64,000 bases of DNA from Microstegium vimineum (lineage: Eukaryota > Streptophyta > Magnoliopsida > Poales > Poaceae). Location: the NCBI GenBank assembly GCA_022036555.1, contig CM039119.1:8556001-8620000 (forward strand), read 5' to 3'. A model generated the notes under the pieces. It made no database searches and was not told the DNA's origin. It saw only the letters and a program-made list of their open reading frames with translations. Position 1 is the stretch's first letter; every line of letters starts with the position of its first letter. Shown here piece by piece: positions 1 through 12,039 of the stretch. Made by a program: the position numbers and the translations under genes.

Positions 1-1058
1 TTAAGAGGGATTCAACACGCATGCAAACAAGTGAAACAAATGCAATATCTATCCAAATACATCACACCTCCACATACATAGTGGGCAAATCAGCCAGCTA
101 CTTGAAGATCTATACCTTGTTGTTCTGCCCAGGCCGGCAGTGCTGGCCTCCATGCCGGCAGTGCCGGGCAGGCCGACAATGCCGGCCAGCACTGCCGCCA
201 CTTGTTCAGCCTGTTGGCAGTGAGGGGTATTTAAACACCTCCTCACTTCCCCCCAACGACTAGTTCTGCCATGCTCACTCTCACACTTCGCAGCAAACAG
301 AAAGAGGAGCTCTCTTCTTGCTCTCCATTCCCCCTTGGTGCTCAACAACTCTCCTCCATTGATTTCCAATCATCCTTTGAGAGATTGAGCCTCCAAGCTT
401 GAAAAGAAGCTTCTCCCTCGGATCTTCAACTCCTACAAGCATTTGGTTTGCGTGGTGGCCGGCGGTTCGAGTTTGTTACTCTTGGAGCTTTGTTCCTAGC
501 CGGCTAGCCGTCGCCCTTGAGCTTGCCAACTTGTGTGGCAGCCAAGGGAGGTTTGTAACACCACCAATTTGCTAATACATTGCCCCTCATCTCAAGAGTT
601 CATTCTCTTGACTTGAGACCGAGGAAACAGCTAGCCTTTGTGGTGAGCTTGAGCCTAGTGTGGCGCACCTCAACAACGTGGACGTAGACAAGCCTTTGTG
701 GCGAGTTGAACCACGGGTCAAATCTTGTGTCACCGTGTGCTTGTTACTTTACTTTGATATATCTTGTGTGCAAGGTGATTTCTAGGGTTTGGACCCGATC
801 TACTTCGTGGGTGTGTTGTTACCACTTTCAAGTGGTGCTAGAGGTTCCTTATACCTCTAGGAAGGTTTCTATTCAAACACAATTTATATTCAGTCTTTTT
901 GAATTGCGTTGATATTTGTTCTGGTGACCAGCACTGCTCCTCTTAGGCCAGCAGTGCCAGCCACCCCGGTAGTGCCGGCCTGTTGCTGACAGCAAGTTGC
1001 TAAGTGATTTTAAATAGGCCTATTCACCCCCCCCCTCTAGGCTAATCAGATCCTTACA
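1..1058 (+). repeat. 5' LTR of the copia element (left-truncated by window)
   Basis: This stretch aligns along its whole length with 10177-11234, with scattered substitutions and small indels, and ends in a C-run followed by CTCTAGGCTAATC and CTTACA. A TATTTAA box lies near 229-235, between GTGAGG and CCTCAC inverted arms. No clear primer binding site follows the LTR; the bases after CTTACA run directly into a lysine-rich reading frame. Confidence 0.88.
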
Positions 1059-1069
1059 ATACCAAGCCT

Positions 1070-3497
1070 CCAAGATTGTGAAGAAGGATGAGAAGAAGAA
1101 GAAGAAGGATGATGGCAGCAAGAAATACTTCGTCATATCCTTTGATTATTCATCTATTTTAAAGCATGAGTATAAACCTCTATTTCATGTTCCCGCCGGC
1201 AAGTCGCCTCATTTCGATGGGACTAACTTTGCCAAGTGAAAACACTTGATGAAAGTTTATCTTCTAGGTCTTCACCCCGGTGCTTGGGAGATTGTTCACA
1301 AAGGATGTGATCCTCCGGTTGATCCCACAAGTCCCACCACCACCGAGCTCTGTTGCATACAACTCAATGCACAAACAACTAGTGTGTTGCTAAGTGCATT
1401 GGATGGTGATGAGTACAACAAGGTGATGTGCTTGGAGGTTGCCAAGGAGATTTGGGACACCTTGCACCTTGCACATGAGGGTGTCAGCAAAGTGAGACAG
1501 TCCAAGATTGATTTGTTGATGGCCAAGCTCAACTGATTCGTGATCAATGAAGGTGAAGGGCCACAAGAGATGTTTGATAGGTTGATGACTATAGTGGGTA
1601 AGATAAGAGGACTTGGTGGTGAAGAAGTCAATGATCACAAGGTTGTCAAGATCATTCTTGAAGCCTATTCTCCAAGGAATGAGACCGTTGTGACATTGAT
1701 TAGGAACAAGAAAAGATTTGAGTACTTCACACCAAGTGATGTGCTTGGAAGGATTATGACCTTTGACTTGCAAAGGGAAGAAGCACTTGAGAGGAAGAAG
1801 CTTGGTGAGATGCAAGCAAGGATAGAGGGAATGAAGATCAAGGAAGTGGCTCTCAAAGCCAACAAGAGCACAAGGAGATCAACCCCTAGCTGTCATAAAA
1901 ACAGCAAGCATGCTTCCTCAAGCAAAGCTCAAGCAACCAAGACCATCAAGCATGAACCCGAAGCTTCAACATCAAGTGATGGTGAAAGTGAAGATGAGCA
2001 AGCGGAGAACATTGATGACATGGCCCTATTTATGAGAAGATTCAACAAGGGCATAAAGAAGAATGGGTACAAGCTCATGAAGAGAAGATTCTCAAACAAG
2101 AAGTCAAGGACATGCTTCAATTGTGGTAGCACCGAATATTTCATTACTGATTGCCCAAATGAAAAGAAAGACTAGTTTGGCAAGAGCAAGAGAGAAGACA
2201 AGGGTGACCAAAAGAAAGGCAAGAGATATGTGGGTGAAGCACACATTGGGCATGAATGGGACTCAACGGTAGAGAGCTCAAGTGAAGATGATGAGATGGC
2301 TACTATTGCTATTCACAAGCCATCCACTTCACCAAGGCTCTTCAACAACATGTCCGATGATGATGAAAGTTCCCCTCACATTTGTCTCATGGCAAAGGGT
2401 GAGAAGGTAAAATCAAAACCGAAACCCATAACTCCTCCCCCCAAAGACATCTCTAGTAGTGATTCTAGTGATTACTCTATTGATGATGAATCAAGTGATG
2501 AAGAAATTAATCAAATAACTAAAAACATGGATGAAAAGACCAAGATCTTCATTGCCAACATATTGGATGAATTAGAGGCAACCAAGGCTGAGCTAGCATC
2601 TAGAGAGAAAACTCTTATTAAACAAGAGGATCTTTATATTGCTAGTGAGGAAGCTCTTACATTAGAAAGGAGTGAGGTGAGCTCTTTGACCAAGGCCTTG
2701 GCCAAGGAAAAATAAGCTCATGCTCTCACTAAGAAGGAATATGGTGACCTCAAGCAAAAGCATTGTGGCTTAGTTGAAAAACATCAAGAGCTTGAGGCAC
2801 AATACTCTCTTCTTTGGGAGGGCAACTCACATCTTCCTAAAGCAAATGATGGCTCTTCTCCATCCACTAGTCAAGGTTGTGGAAAATGATATAATATTGA
2901 TTTGAATGATTATTCCACTAACCTTGCCAACATGGAGACCATGAAGAAAGAGATAGCAAGGCTCAATAGTGTCATCTCAGCTTCAAGCAAAAATGACAAA
3001 GACAAAGTTGAGCCCAAGAAAATTCAATACAAGGATGGAAGGCATCCATCAATCAAGGATGGGCTTAGACACACTCAAGGAGGTAAAACTTATGGTAGAA
3101 AAATGGTCAAAGGCATTGAGTGTGTCAGGTTTGAGAAGAAGGGAAGCATTGGTGCAGATAAGCCTGCACAGACAGCTGCTCTGCTGGACCAGAGGTCGGC
3201 AGTGCCGGACCTCAGGCCGGCAGTGCCACACCCCACTAAAGGGAAGGCTACCAAAGCTTCACCTGATCAAGCTAAGGCCCAAGTCCATGCCAAGAGGGTG
3301 CCCAAACAAAAGCAGGTTTCTCAGAAACCCAAGGACTCAATTTGGGTGGCCAAGAACAAATATGCCTATCAACCCAAGGCAAGGTCACCCCAAGGAAGCT
3401 TGTCTTCGTGCTATATGTTGAAATGCAATGACTATGGTAAAGTCATTGCAGAATTTGTGGGTGATGAGAAACATGATAAAAGAAGTATGAACATTTG
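1070..3497 (+). pseudogene. copia gag-like region, interrupted
   Basis: The translated frame holds a gag N-terminal region (PHFDGTNFAK near 1210-1238), a UBN2-like gag core (about 1246-2100), a zinc knuckle near 2114-2155, a Ser/Asp/Glu-rich stretch and a coiled coil (about 2540-2710). In-frame stops occur at about 1237, 1534, 2173, 2713 and 2887. The knuckle reads C-x2-C-x4-Y-x4-C, with Tyr where the family has His. A GCCGGCAGTGC-rich insert at 3187-3233 is translated in frame. This would be the nucleocapsid precursor of the copia element, now non-functional. Confidence 0.8.
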
Positions 3498-3589
3498 AGT
3501 TCCAAAGATTGTTGTGACTAACATGCAAGGCACCAAGATTGATTGGGGACCTAAATCTAGGAACTAATTTGTTTTGTAGGCATACTCCT

Positions 3590-6500
3590 CCGGTGGATCA
3601 AGTTGGGTGCTTGATAGTGGATGTACAAATCATATGACCGGAGAAAGGAGTATGTTCTCATCATATTCCCCAACTTCAAATGCAAGTGAGAATATCATCT
3701 TCGGTGACAACTCTAAAGGGGAAGTGATTGGTCTTGGTAAAGTTTCTATTACTCTTGATCATTCCATCTCAAATGTATTACATGTGAATTCGTTGAGTTA
3801 CAATTTGTTGTCCGTTTCTCAATTGTGTGAGATGGGCTACAATTGTCTCTTTATGGATAAGGGTGTGGAAGTCCTTAAGAGGGAGGATTCCTCTATTGTC
3901 TTTATGGGTCGTTTGAAGGGCAAGCTTTACCTAGTTGATTTCAACAAAAGTAAGGCTAAGCTTGAGACTTGTTTAGTGGCAAAATCTAACATGGGTTGGC
4001 TATGGCATCGCCGACTAGCTCATGTTGGGATGAGAAACTTGGCCAAAATCCTAAAGGACGAACACATTCTTGGACTAACAAATGTTCATTTTGAGAAGGA
4101 TAGAATTTGTAGCGCTTGCCAAGCCGGAAAGCAAGTAGGTGCACCTCACCCACCAAAGAGCATTGTCTCCACCAAGCAACCATTGGAGCTAATTCACATG
4201 GATCTCTTTGGACCAGTGGCCTACATAAGCATTGGCGGTAACAAACATGGTTTAGTTATTGTTGATGACTTTACTCGTTTCACTTGGGTGTTTTTCATGT
4301 ATGATAATGCACAAGTGCAAGATAAGGTGAAAACCTTCATTAGAAGAGCACAAAGAGAATTCGGCTTCCAAATCAAGAAAGTTCGTAGTGACAATGGAAC
4401 CGAGTTCAAGAACACTCAAGTGGAGGAGTTTCTTGATGATGAGGGCATCAAGCATGAATTTTTAGTTCCATACACCCCTCAACAAAATGGTGTAGTAGAG
4501 AGGAAGAACCGGACACTCATTGACATAGCAAGGACAATGATAGATGAGTACAAGACCTCGGATATCTTTTGGGCCGAAGCCGTCAACACCGCTTGTCATG
4601 CCATCAACCGGCTATACTTACACAAGATCTTGAAGAAGACTTCATATGAGTTTCTAACTAGTAACAAACCAAAGGTGTCATACTTTAGAGTTTTTGGGTG
4701 CAAGTGTTTCATACTTAACAAGAAACCCAAAACCTCTAAATTTGCACCCAAAGTTGATGAAGGTGTTCTTCTTGGTTATGGATCAAATGAGCATGCCTAT
4801 CGTGTATTCAACAAGACATTAGGGAAAATTGAAATCGCGATAGACGTGACATTTGATGAATCTAATGACTCTCAAGTAGAGCAAATTGATCAAGTTATTG
4901 TAGGTAATGAGGAACCACCATGTGAAGCAATCAAGAACATGGCTATTGGTGACATTAGGCCACAAGAAGTTCAGGCCACAAAAGTGGAACCTCAAGGTGA
5001 AGAAGCTACTGCCCCAAGACTCGAAGAAGAAGGGCCAGCAGTGCTCCCTGGTCAGGCCTCTGTGCCTGTGGTCGGCACTGCCGGACCAAGCAGACAGGAA
5101 GCAGACAGATCACCAGCAAGCCTAATAAACCTACAACCTATCTTTGAAGAACATGAGTATGATGACCAAGTTGATCAACAAGAAGCCACAAAATACCCAA
5201 GATTGAGGCAAACAATTCAAAAGGATCATCCTGTTGACAATATACTTGGGAGTCTTCTAAGGGGGGTAACTACTCATTCACATTTGGCAATTTTTTTTCA
5301 ATTTTACTCTTTTGTCTCCTCTTTGGAACCTCTCAAGGTTGAGCAAGCTCTCGATGATCCGGATTGGGTGATGGCTATGCAAGAATAGCTAAACAACTTT
5401 GAGCGAAATCAAGTTTGGTCTTTGGTGGAAAGACCAAATACCAATGTGATTGGAACCAAATGGGTCTTCTGCAACAAGCAAGATGAGCAAGGCGTGGTGA
5501 CAAGGAACAAGGCAAGATTAGTTGCTCAAGGGTTCACTCAAGTGGAGGGCTTGGACTTTGAAGAAACTTATGCATCGGTGGCTAGACTTGAAGCAATCCG
5601 AATGCTTCTAGCCTATGCTGCCCACAATGATTTCAAGCTATATCAAATGGATGTGAAGAGTGCATTTCTCAACGGCCCTATCCAAGAGCTAGTCTATGTA
5701 GAGCAGCCACCGGGTTTTGAAGATCCCAAGTTCCCACATCATGTCTTCAAGCTCCATAAGGCGCTCTATGGGCTTAAACAAGCACCAAGAGCATGGTATG
5801 AATGCCTTAAGAAATTTCTACTCAAATAAGGCTTTGAAATAGGCAAAGCGGATCCTACTCTCTTCACTCATAAAGTCAATAATGATATCTTTGTGTGCCA
5901 AATATATGTCGATGACATAATATTTGGTAGTACTAACCAATCCTTTTGTGATGAGTTTAGTAGGATCATGACTAAGAGATTTGAGATGTCTATGATGGGT
6001 GAGATAAAGTTCTTCCTCGGTTTTGAAATCAAGCAACTCAAGGAAGGGACTTTCTTATGCCAAACCAAGTACACCCATGATATGTTGAGAAAGTTTGACA
6101 TGGAAAATGCAAAGCCAATCAAGACTCACATGCCAACTAATGGACATCTTGATCTTGATGAAGGAGGGAAATCCGTGGACATAAAGGTATATCGTTCCAT
6201 GATCGGCTCTCTCCTTTACTTATGTGCATCTAGGCCGGACATAATGCTTAGTGTGTGCATGTGTGCTAGATTTCAAGCTAACTCAAAGAGTGCCACTTAG
6301 TGGCCGTTAAGAGAATCTTGAGATATCTAGTTTTCACTCCTAACCTTATCTTATGGTATCCTAAGGGCTCTAAGTTTGATCTACTTGGGTATTCGGATTC
6401 CGATTACGCTGGTTGCAAGGTAGACCGAAAAAGCACTTCGGGGACGTGTCAATTCCTTGGACGGTCCCTAGTGTCTTGGAGTTCTAAAAAGCAAAATTGT

Positions 6501-6857
6501 GTAGCCCTTTCGACCGCCGAGGCCGAGTATGTTGCAGCCGGCGCATGTTGTGCTCAACTACTTTGGATGAGGCAAACCTTAAAAGATTTCGGATGTCAAT
6601 TCACCAAGGTGCCTCTCTTGTGTGATAACGAGAGTGCCATCAAACTTGCAAACAACCTCGTTAGTCACTCTAGAACCAAACACATATACATCCATCATCA
6701 CTTCTTGAGAGACCATGAATTAAAAGGAGATATCGCAATTCGCCATGTGAGCACCGAAAAGCAACTAGCCGATATCTTCACGAAGCCTCTCGATGAGACA
6801 AGGTTTTGTGCTTTGCGTAGTGAGCTGAATATTCTTGATTCTCGTAACGTGGTTTGA
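3590..6857 (+). pseudogene. copia pol (protease, integrase, RT, RNase H), interrupted
   Basis: Domains appear in copia order. The protease has a LDSGCTNHM motif at about 3607. The GAG-pre-integrase zinc region (H-x-H...C-x2-C) lies at about 3990-4130. The integrase core shows the D, D and E residues (MDLFGP, RSDNGTEF, NGVVERKN) at about 4198-4510. The reverse transcriptase starts near 5450 and has YVDDI at about 5908. The RNase H holds YSDSDYAGC and STAEAEYVA at about 6390-6535. In-frame stops are at 5386-5388 and 5827-5829, and a frameshift near 6290 separates RT from RNase H. All catalytic motifs can still be recognised. Confidence 0.9.
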
Positions 6858-7786
6858 ACTATAGCACACATTTGTTTGTCCACCTAGCGACTTAGGCAAA
6901 ACTTTGAAAATTTCAATTATGTGCTTCAAAACCAATTTTGAAAGAAACTTGAATTTGTTGGTCATAGTATGATTGTTGATTTGCTTACTGACCAACATAT
7001 GGCAAGGGGTATGTGTCCACAAGTGCATAAATATATAGTATAAAGGTGGCATAGTACCTCACTGCTCTGGCTAGGCCAGCTGTGCCAGCCCCTAGGCCAG
7101 CAGTGCTGGGGGGTCCGGTAGTGCCGGCCTGTAGCCCGGCAGTGCTGCGACTTAAGTGGCCCGAGCCTATCGGTCCCAAGTCCAATCCCTCGAGTTCTTC
7201 TTTATTTCCTACCCCAGACCCGAGGGGACTCCATCCCAAACCGTTTCTTCCCCAACAGAACTCTCTCCCTCTCCTCTCTCAACCCTAAGGAGACCTAGGG
7301 AGCCCGGAGGTCCCTCTCTTCCCCCGGCAGTGCTGCCCCTTTGGAGGTGCTGCCATTGGAGGAGGTGTGGAGGATCTTCATCCCTGCGTCAAGCTCCGTT
7401 CAAGCCCGACCTTCTTCGTCTCCTTCCCTCTCTTTCAAAGGTAATAACTTGAAACCCTAGGTTGGTTCGATCTATGCAATGTACCGATTTTGAGATGAGA
7501 TTTAGGTTGTTAGTAGTTGCATTATGTATGGTGATGTACCTCTGGTTGTTAGATTTAATCAAAACCTAGTTTCAATTGAGGATTGATGGAGCTTGCATTG
7601 ATGCTGTCTGCACCAGGACAGCAGTGCCGGGCCAGAGGCCGGCAGTGCCGGACCCCTGGTGACAGCGCTGCTGCACATGCTCCTACAATCGTCCATTGAC
7701 CCTAGTTTTTGGTTCAATCTCTCCACTAGAGTTCCGGTTACTATTCTAAGTGCAGCAACTTAACCTTTTCTCTTTTAAATGCATAG

Positions 7787-9318
7787 ATGGACATCGGAGG
7801 ATCGAGTCGTATAGGAAGAAAGCTGGCAAGGTCAAAGGCTCGTACTCCCCTAGCTAATGATGGCCTGAATCCCAGGCAGAGGATAATTCAAGAGGAAGAA
7901 TTGCAAAGGACAGGTAGAATAATCAGAGATGATGTTTGTCCTAGAACACCTCCGGATTTGGGATTGTTCAATGCTTTTCATCTTGTTGAGCATCCTAAGG
8001 AAGTGCTTGTCAGAGAGCCTTAGGACACCCATGCAAGGCCAAGAGTCAGCTATCAAAATCAGTGGAGGACTGTCCAAGAGCAAAGGGCAATCTTTCCTTA
8101 TGATGTGCCAAAGGACATGGGAGTTGATTACAGGTTTTGGAATGTTTTTCATTCTAATTACTACTCTACTGTTCTCTTTCATGCTGCTAAATCAAAGATC
8201 ATCAAGATGAAGTATGTTGATTGGGAGCACCTGGAGAACAAGAGGGATTCTGTGTTTGACAGGGTCATTGATCAGTGCATGGAGCTTTGCATGTATCATT
8301 GGATGGGATTCCAGAATGGCTGGAACACAGAGATCATCTACCAGTTCTACTCCACTTATTATCTTGACAGAGAGAATATGGTGATGCACTGGATGACAGA
8401 GGGCAGGCACTATAGGCTGGACTATGTGACTTTTGCTCGCCTTCTTGGCTTTGGGGAGGATGACAGAGAGTGCTCAACATTCATGATGAGAGATGGCTGA
8501 CAAATGAGGAGATTTCTCATCTCTACATTGAGCCTCAGCATGCAGATGGTCTTGTGAAGGGGCTAAGGAGTAAGTATTACATCTTGAACAACCTCTTCAG
8601 GACCACTCTTTATCCCAAGGTGGGATCAGCCTCCAACCTCTATGCTTCATCGAAGAATATTCTTAGGAGGATGAGAGGTGAAGGACCACCCTTTTCAGTG
8701 TCTCGCTTTCTTTGGGATGAGATCTTCCTTGCTGTTGATGATGCCAAGAAGAGGCTTCCTTATGCACCTTACCTGATGTTTATCATTGAGATGGTGACAG
8801 GCCGGATCTACAACAAGGACACCGTTCATGAGCCCTTCAGAGCAGAGAAGGTCATTCACTCTACAGCAGTTCAGGAGATAGTGACTCCTCCCAGGGACAA
8901 CACCAGGGCAGCAGCTCCAGACCTTCCTGAGTCCTCCAGAGCAGCAGCAGCATCTAGCAGATGTAGGAAGAAGGGTAATCTTGGTAGGATTCTCAAGAAG
9001 ATCTTTAGTGGCATCTTCTATGCCAACAACCATGCTTACCAGACCAGGCTTGAGATCAGGCAGCTCAGACAGGAGCGGGGCCTCAGGTAAATTTCACCTC
9101 CTACACCTCCACCAGAGCTCAGTGAGGAGTCTACCTATCACTCAGATGACGATGACTCAGATGATGAGGATGAGGAGGAGGAGGAGATTCAGCAGCCATA
9201 GACTCGAAGGTTGAGCAAGCGTGTCTCAACTCCTGATGTTCACTTCTCTTCAGCCCCAGATGATGATGATGAGGAAGATGAAGATGATGATGACCACATG
9301 GAGGAGGACAACGACTAG
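7787..9318 (+). pseudogene. envelope-like third ORF of the SIRE-type element, interrupted
   Basis: A long frame starts MDIGGSSRIGRK after an untranslated spacer of about 930 bp beyond pol. It is broken by a stop at 8021-8023, a frameshift at about 8470-8500 and a stop at 9088-9090. The central part (FWNVFHSNYY to ARLLGF) resembles the putative plant transposon protein domain found in the extra ORF of SIRE-lineage elements. A basic stretch precedes an acidic Asp/Glu-rich tail at about 9140-9310. I see no convincing signal peptide or membrane anchor, so envelope-like here refers only to its position. Its real function is unknown. Confidence 0.65.
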
Positions 9319-9964
9319 TTTGTACTTTTTTTGCTTGTTCTTCTCTCTTTTTGGTGACTTGTTGCCAAAGGGGGAGAATTACTAAGTGAAGGGGGTACAA
9401 CAAATCTTCGACGGTCATGGAGCAGGAGCAGCTGCTAGTTATCTTAGTTTTTTTGTTTGTGAGATGAGAGAGCAACATGAAAACTATTTTATTGTAATAT
9501 TTGCACTTAAGTACTTGATTTGTGTTATTCGTGGACATGTACTCTCTCTTATATATCATGTTTGTTTTAGTATGCCTTTAGTTTTTATTTATATCATGTT
9601 GTGTGGTCGTGCTATAGCTTCCGCAGGCTTGCTGCCAGCAGCTAGGCCGACAGTGCTGGCCTCCAGGCCGGCAGTGCCGGGCTGCTCTGATAGCATGCAA
9701 CTCTGATGTGTTGAGACAGGTTCATATGCATCATGTATATTCTTATGACACCTTTTTCAGCACCCCACAACAGCCATGGATGTAGGGGAAGCCCTATTTC
9801 ACTCCATTGTGTGAATTTTAGCCTTTCATGCCAAATTGGAAACTCAAATTCTTATTCACAAATTTAGGGGGAGCTCCTACACCCATGACTTGCATCGTCT
9901 CAGATTATTATTCACTTTTGTAAGTTCTAAGTGTGTTGTCATCAATCACCAAAAAGGGGGAGAT
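9319..9964 (+). other. copia 3' untranslated region and polypurine tract
   Basis: No coding sequence was seen. Two copies of the GCCGGCAGTGC motif lie at about 9640-9690. A purine tract (AAAAAGGGGGAGA) at 9951-9963 abuts the TG that opens the 3' LTR, as expected for the plus-strand primer. Confidence 0.7.
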
Positions 9965-11234
9965 TGAAAGTGCAATCAAGCCTTAAGTGGGTTTTGGTGA
10001 CATGACAACATATTTAGAAGACTAATGAGACTTTACAAGTATGACAAGCAGGTTGAATGAAAGGAGGTTGTTGAACAGGCTGGTGGACCCCTCCAATTAC
10101 AAAAGTGCATGGCAACAAGCTCAAAGGAGTTTAAATTCATTTTATACTTTGAAATTGAGTTAGGTATGTCGTACTATTAAGAGGGATTCAACACGCATGC
10201 CAACAAGTGAACCGAATGCATATCTATCCAAATACATCACACCTCCACATACATAGAAGGCAAATAAGCCAACTATTCAAAGATCCATTCTTTGGTGGTT
10301 CTGCCAGGCCGGCAGTGCTGGGCCTAAGGCCGGCACTGCCGCAACTTAAACTGCCCGTTGGCAGTGAGGGGGTATTTAACACCTCCTCACTCCACCCCAA
10401 CGGCTAGTTCTGCCATTTTTCTCACTCTCAGCCTTCGAAAGAACAGAAAGAGAAGCTCCCTTCTTGCTCTCTATTCTCCCTTGGTGCTCAACCACTCTCC
10501 TCCATTGATTTCCAATCAACCTTTGAGAGATTGAGCCTCCAAGCTTGATAAGAAGCTTCTCCCTTGGATCTTCAACTCCTATAAGCATTTGGTTTGTATG
10601 GTGGCTGGCGGTTTGAGTTCTTTACTCTTGGAGCATTGCTCCTAGCCGGCTAGAGGTTGCCCTTGAGCTTGCCTCCTTCGTGTGGCGGCCTAGGGAAGTT
10701 TGTATCACCCCCATATTGCTAATATATTCCTCTCATCTCAAGAGTTCATTCTCTTGACTTGAGACCGAGGAAAGAGCTAGCCTTTGTGGTGAGCTTGAGC
10801 CTTGTGTGGCGCACCTCAACAACGTGGACGTAGGCAAGCCTTGGTGGCGAGCTGAACCACGGGTCAAATCTTGTGTCCCCTTGTGTTTGTATCTATACTT
10901 TGATATATCTTGTTTGCAAGGTGATTTCTAGAGTTTGGACCCGATCTACTCGGTGGGTGTGTTGCTACCACTTTCAGGTGGTGCTAGAGGTACCCTACAC
11001 CTCTAGGAAGGTTTCTATTCAAGCACAATTTACGTTCTCAGTTTACATTTCGAATTGTGCATATCTCTGTTCTGGTGACCAGCACTGTTGCCCTTAGCCT
11101 AGCAGTGCCGGCCACCTCGGCAGTGCCGGACTTGAGCTCTACAGTGCCGGCCTAGTGCTAACAGAAAATTGCAAGTTGTTTTAAATAGGCCTATTCACCC
11201 CCCCCCCCCCCTCTAGGCTAATCAGGTCCTTACA
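9965..11234 (+). repeat. 3' LTR of the copia element (1270 bp)
   Basis: It starts TGAAAGTGCAATC directly after the polypurine tract and ends CCTTACA. Positions 10177-11234 match window positions 1-1058. The probable TATA box (TATTTAA at about 10373) sits between GTGAGG (10364-10369) and CCTCAC (10385-10390). GCCGGCAGTGC-type motifs occur near 10305-10345 and 11079-11155. Confidence 0.88.
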
Positions 11235-11440
11235 GAGGAGGAGGGAGATATAGAGAGAGATAGAGATAGAGATAGATTAGAGAGATAGAGAGATAGAGAG
11301 ATAGAGAGATAGAGAGAGATAGAGATTAGAGAGATAGAGATAGAGATAGAGATTAGAGAGATAGAGAGAGATATAAAGATACAGAGAAAGATATATAGCT
11401 TAGATATATATGTCATCGGTTGGAAATAGATAGATATGCT
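11235..11440. repeat. GA/GATA-rich microsatellite
   Basis: Almost unbroken GAGATA/GAGA repeats begin directly after the copia 3' LTR. No gene content was seen. Confidence 0.9.
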
Positions 11441-11975
11441 ACACTTATATAGAGAGAGAAGATAGAGAGATATATGGATTTTCTTATGCTACAATTATGC
11501 TTGTATATATTTCATCATCTTATGCTTGTATATATGATTCACTTATGCTTGTATACCTATAGATAGAGATAGATAGAGAGAAGATAGAAAGATATATGGA
11601 TTTTCTTATGCTACAATTATGCTTGTATATATGTCATCATCTTATGCTTGTATATATGATTCACTTATGCTTGTATACCTATAGAGAGAGAGAGATAGAG
11701 AGAGATATAAAGATAGAGAGAAGATAGAGAGAGATATGGATTTTCTTATGCTACAATTATGCTTGTATATATGTCATCATCTTATGCTTGTATATATGAT
11801 TCACTTATGCTTGTATACCTATAGAGAGAGATATAAAGATAGAGAGAAGATAGAGAGAGATATGGATTTTCTTATGCTACAATTATGCTTGTATATATGT
11901 CATCATCTTATGCTTGTATATATGATTCACTTATGCTTGTATACCTATAGAGAGAGAGCTTGTCCAAGGAAATGC
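11440..11975. repeat. minisatellite, four units of about 123-141 bp
   Basis: The string TGGATTTTCTTATGCTACAA recurs at about 11475, 11598, 11739 and 11863. Each unit has three TATGCTTGTATA boxes followed by a GATAGA-rich spacer of variable length. The unit is probably intronic or non-coding CACTA sequence. Confidence 0.85.
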
Positions 11976-12039
11976 TTGTATACCTATATGATTCACTTAT
12001 CTACCTATGAGTTAATACCAATAATCGAAATTCATGTCC

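Larger units (their letters stand above)
1..11234 (+). mobile_element. Ty1/copia LTR retrotransposon, SIRE/Maximus type, decayed
   Basis: Two related long terminal repeats flank gag, pol and a third envelope-like region in copia order: protease, integrase, reverse transcriptase, RNase H. Positions 1-1058 match 10177-11234, so the first roughly 212 bp of the 5' LTR lie outside the window. The 3' LTR runs from TG at 9965 to CA at 11234 after a purine tract at 9951-9963. The two LTRs differ at many sites by eye, so this is an old insertion. Every coding block carries stops or frameshifts. An extra ORF downstream of pol is known for the SIRE lineage of grasses (Opie/Ji-like elements), which is why I place it there. 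The bases after the 3' LTR are GAGGA; the matching left target duplication is off-window. Confidence 0.9.

Noticed and set aside
11440..11975. CRISPR-like array
   Set aside because: The context is a plant nuclear genome, and the units are direct minisatellite repeats without unique spacers.
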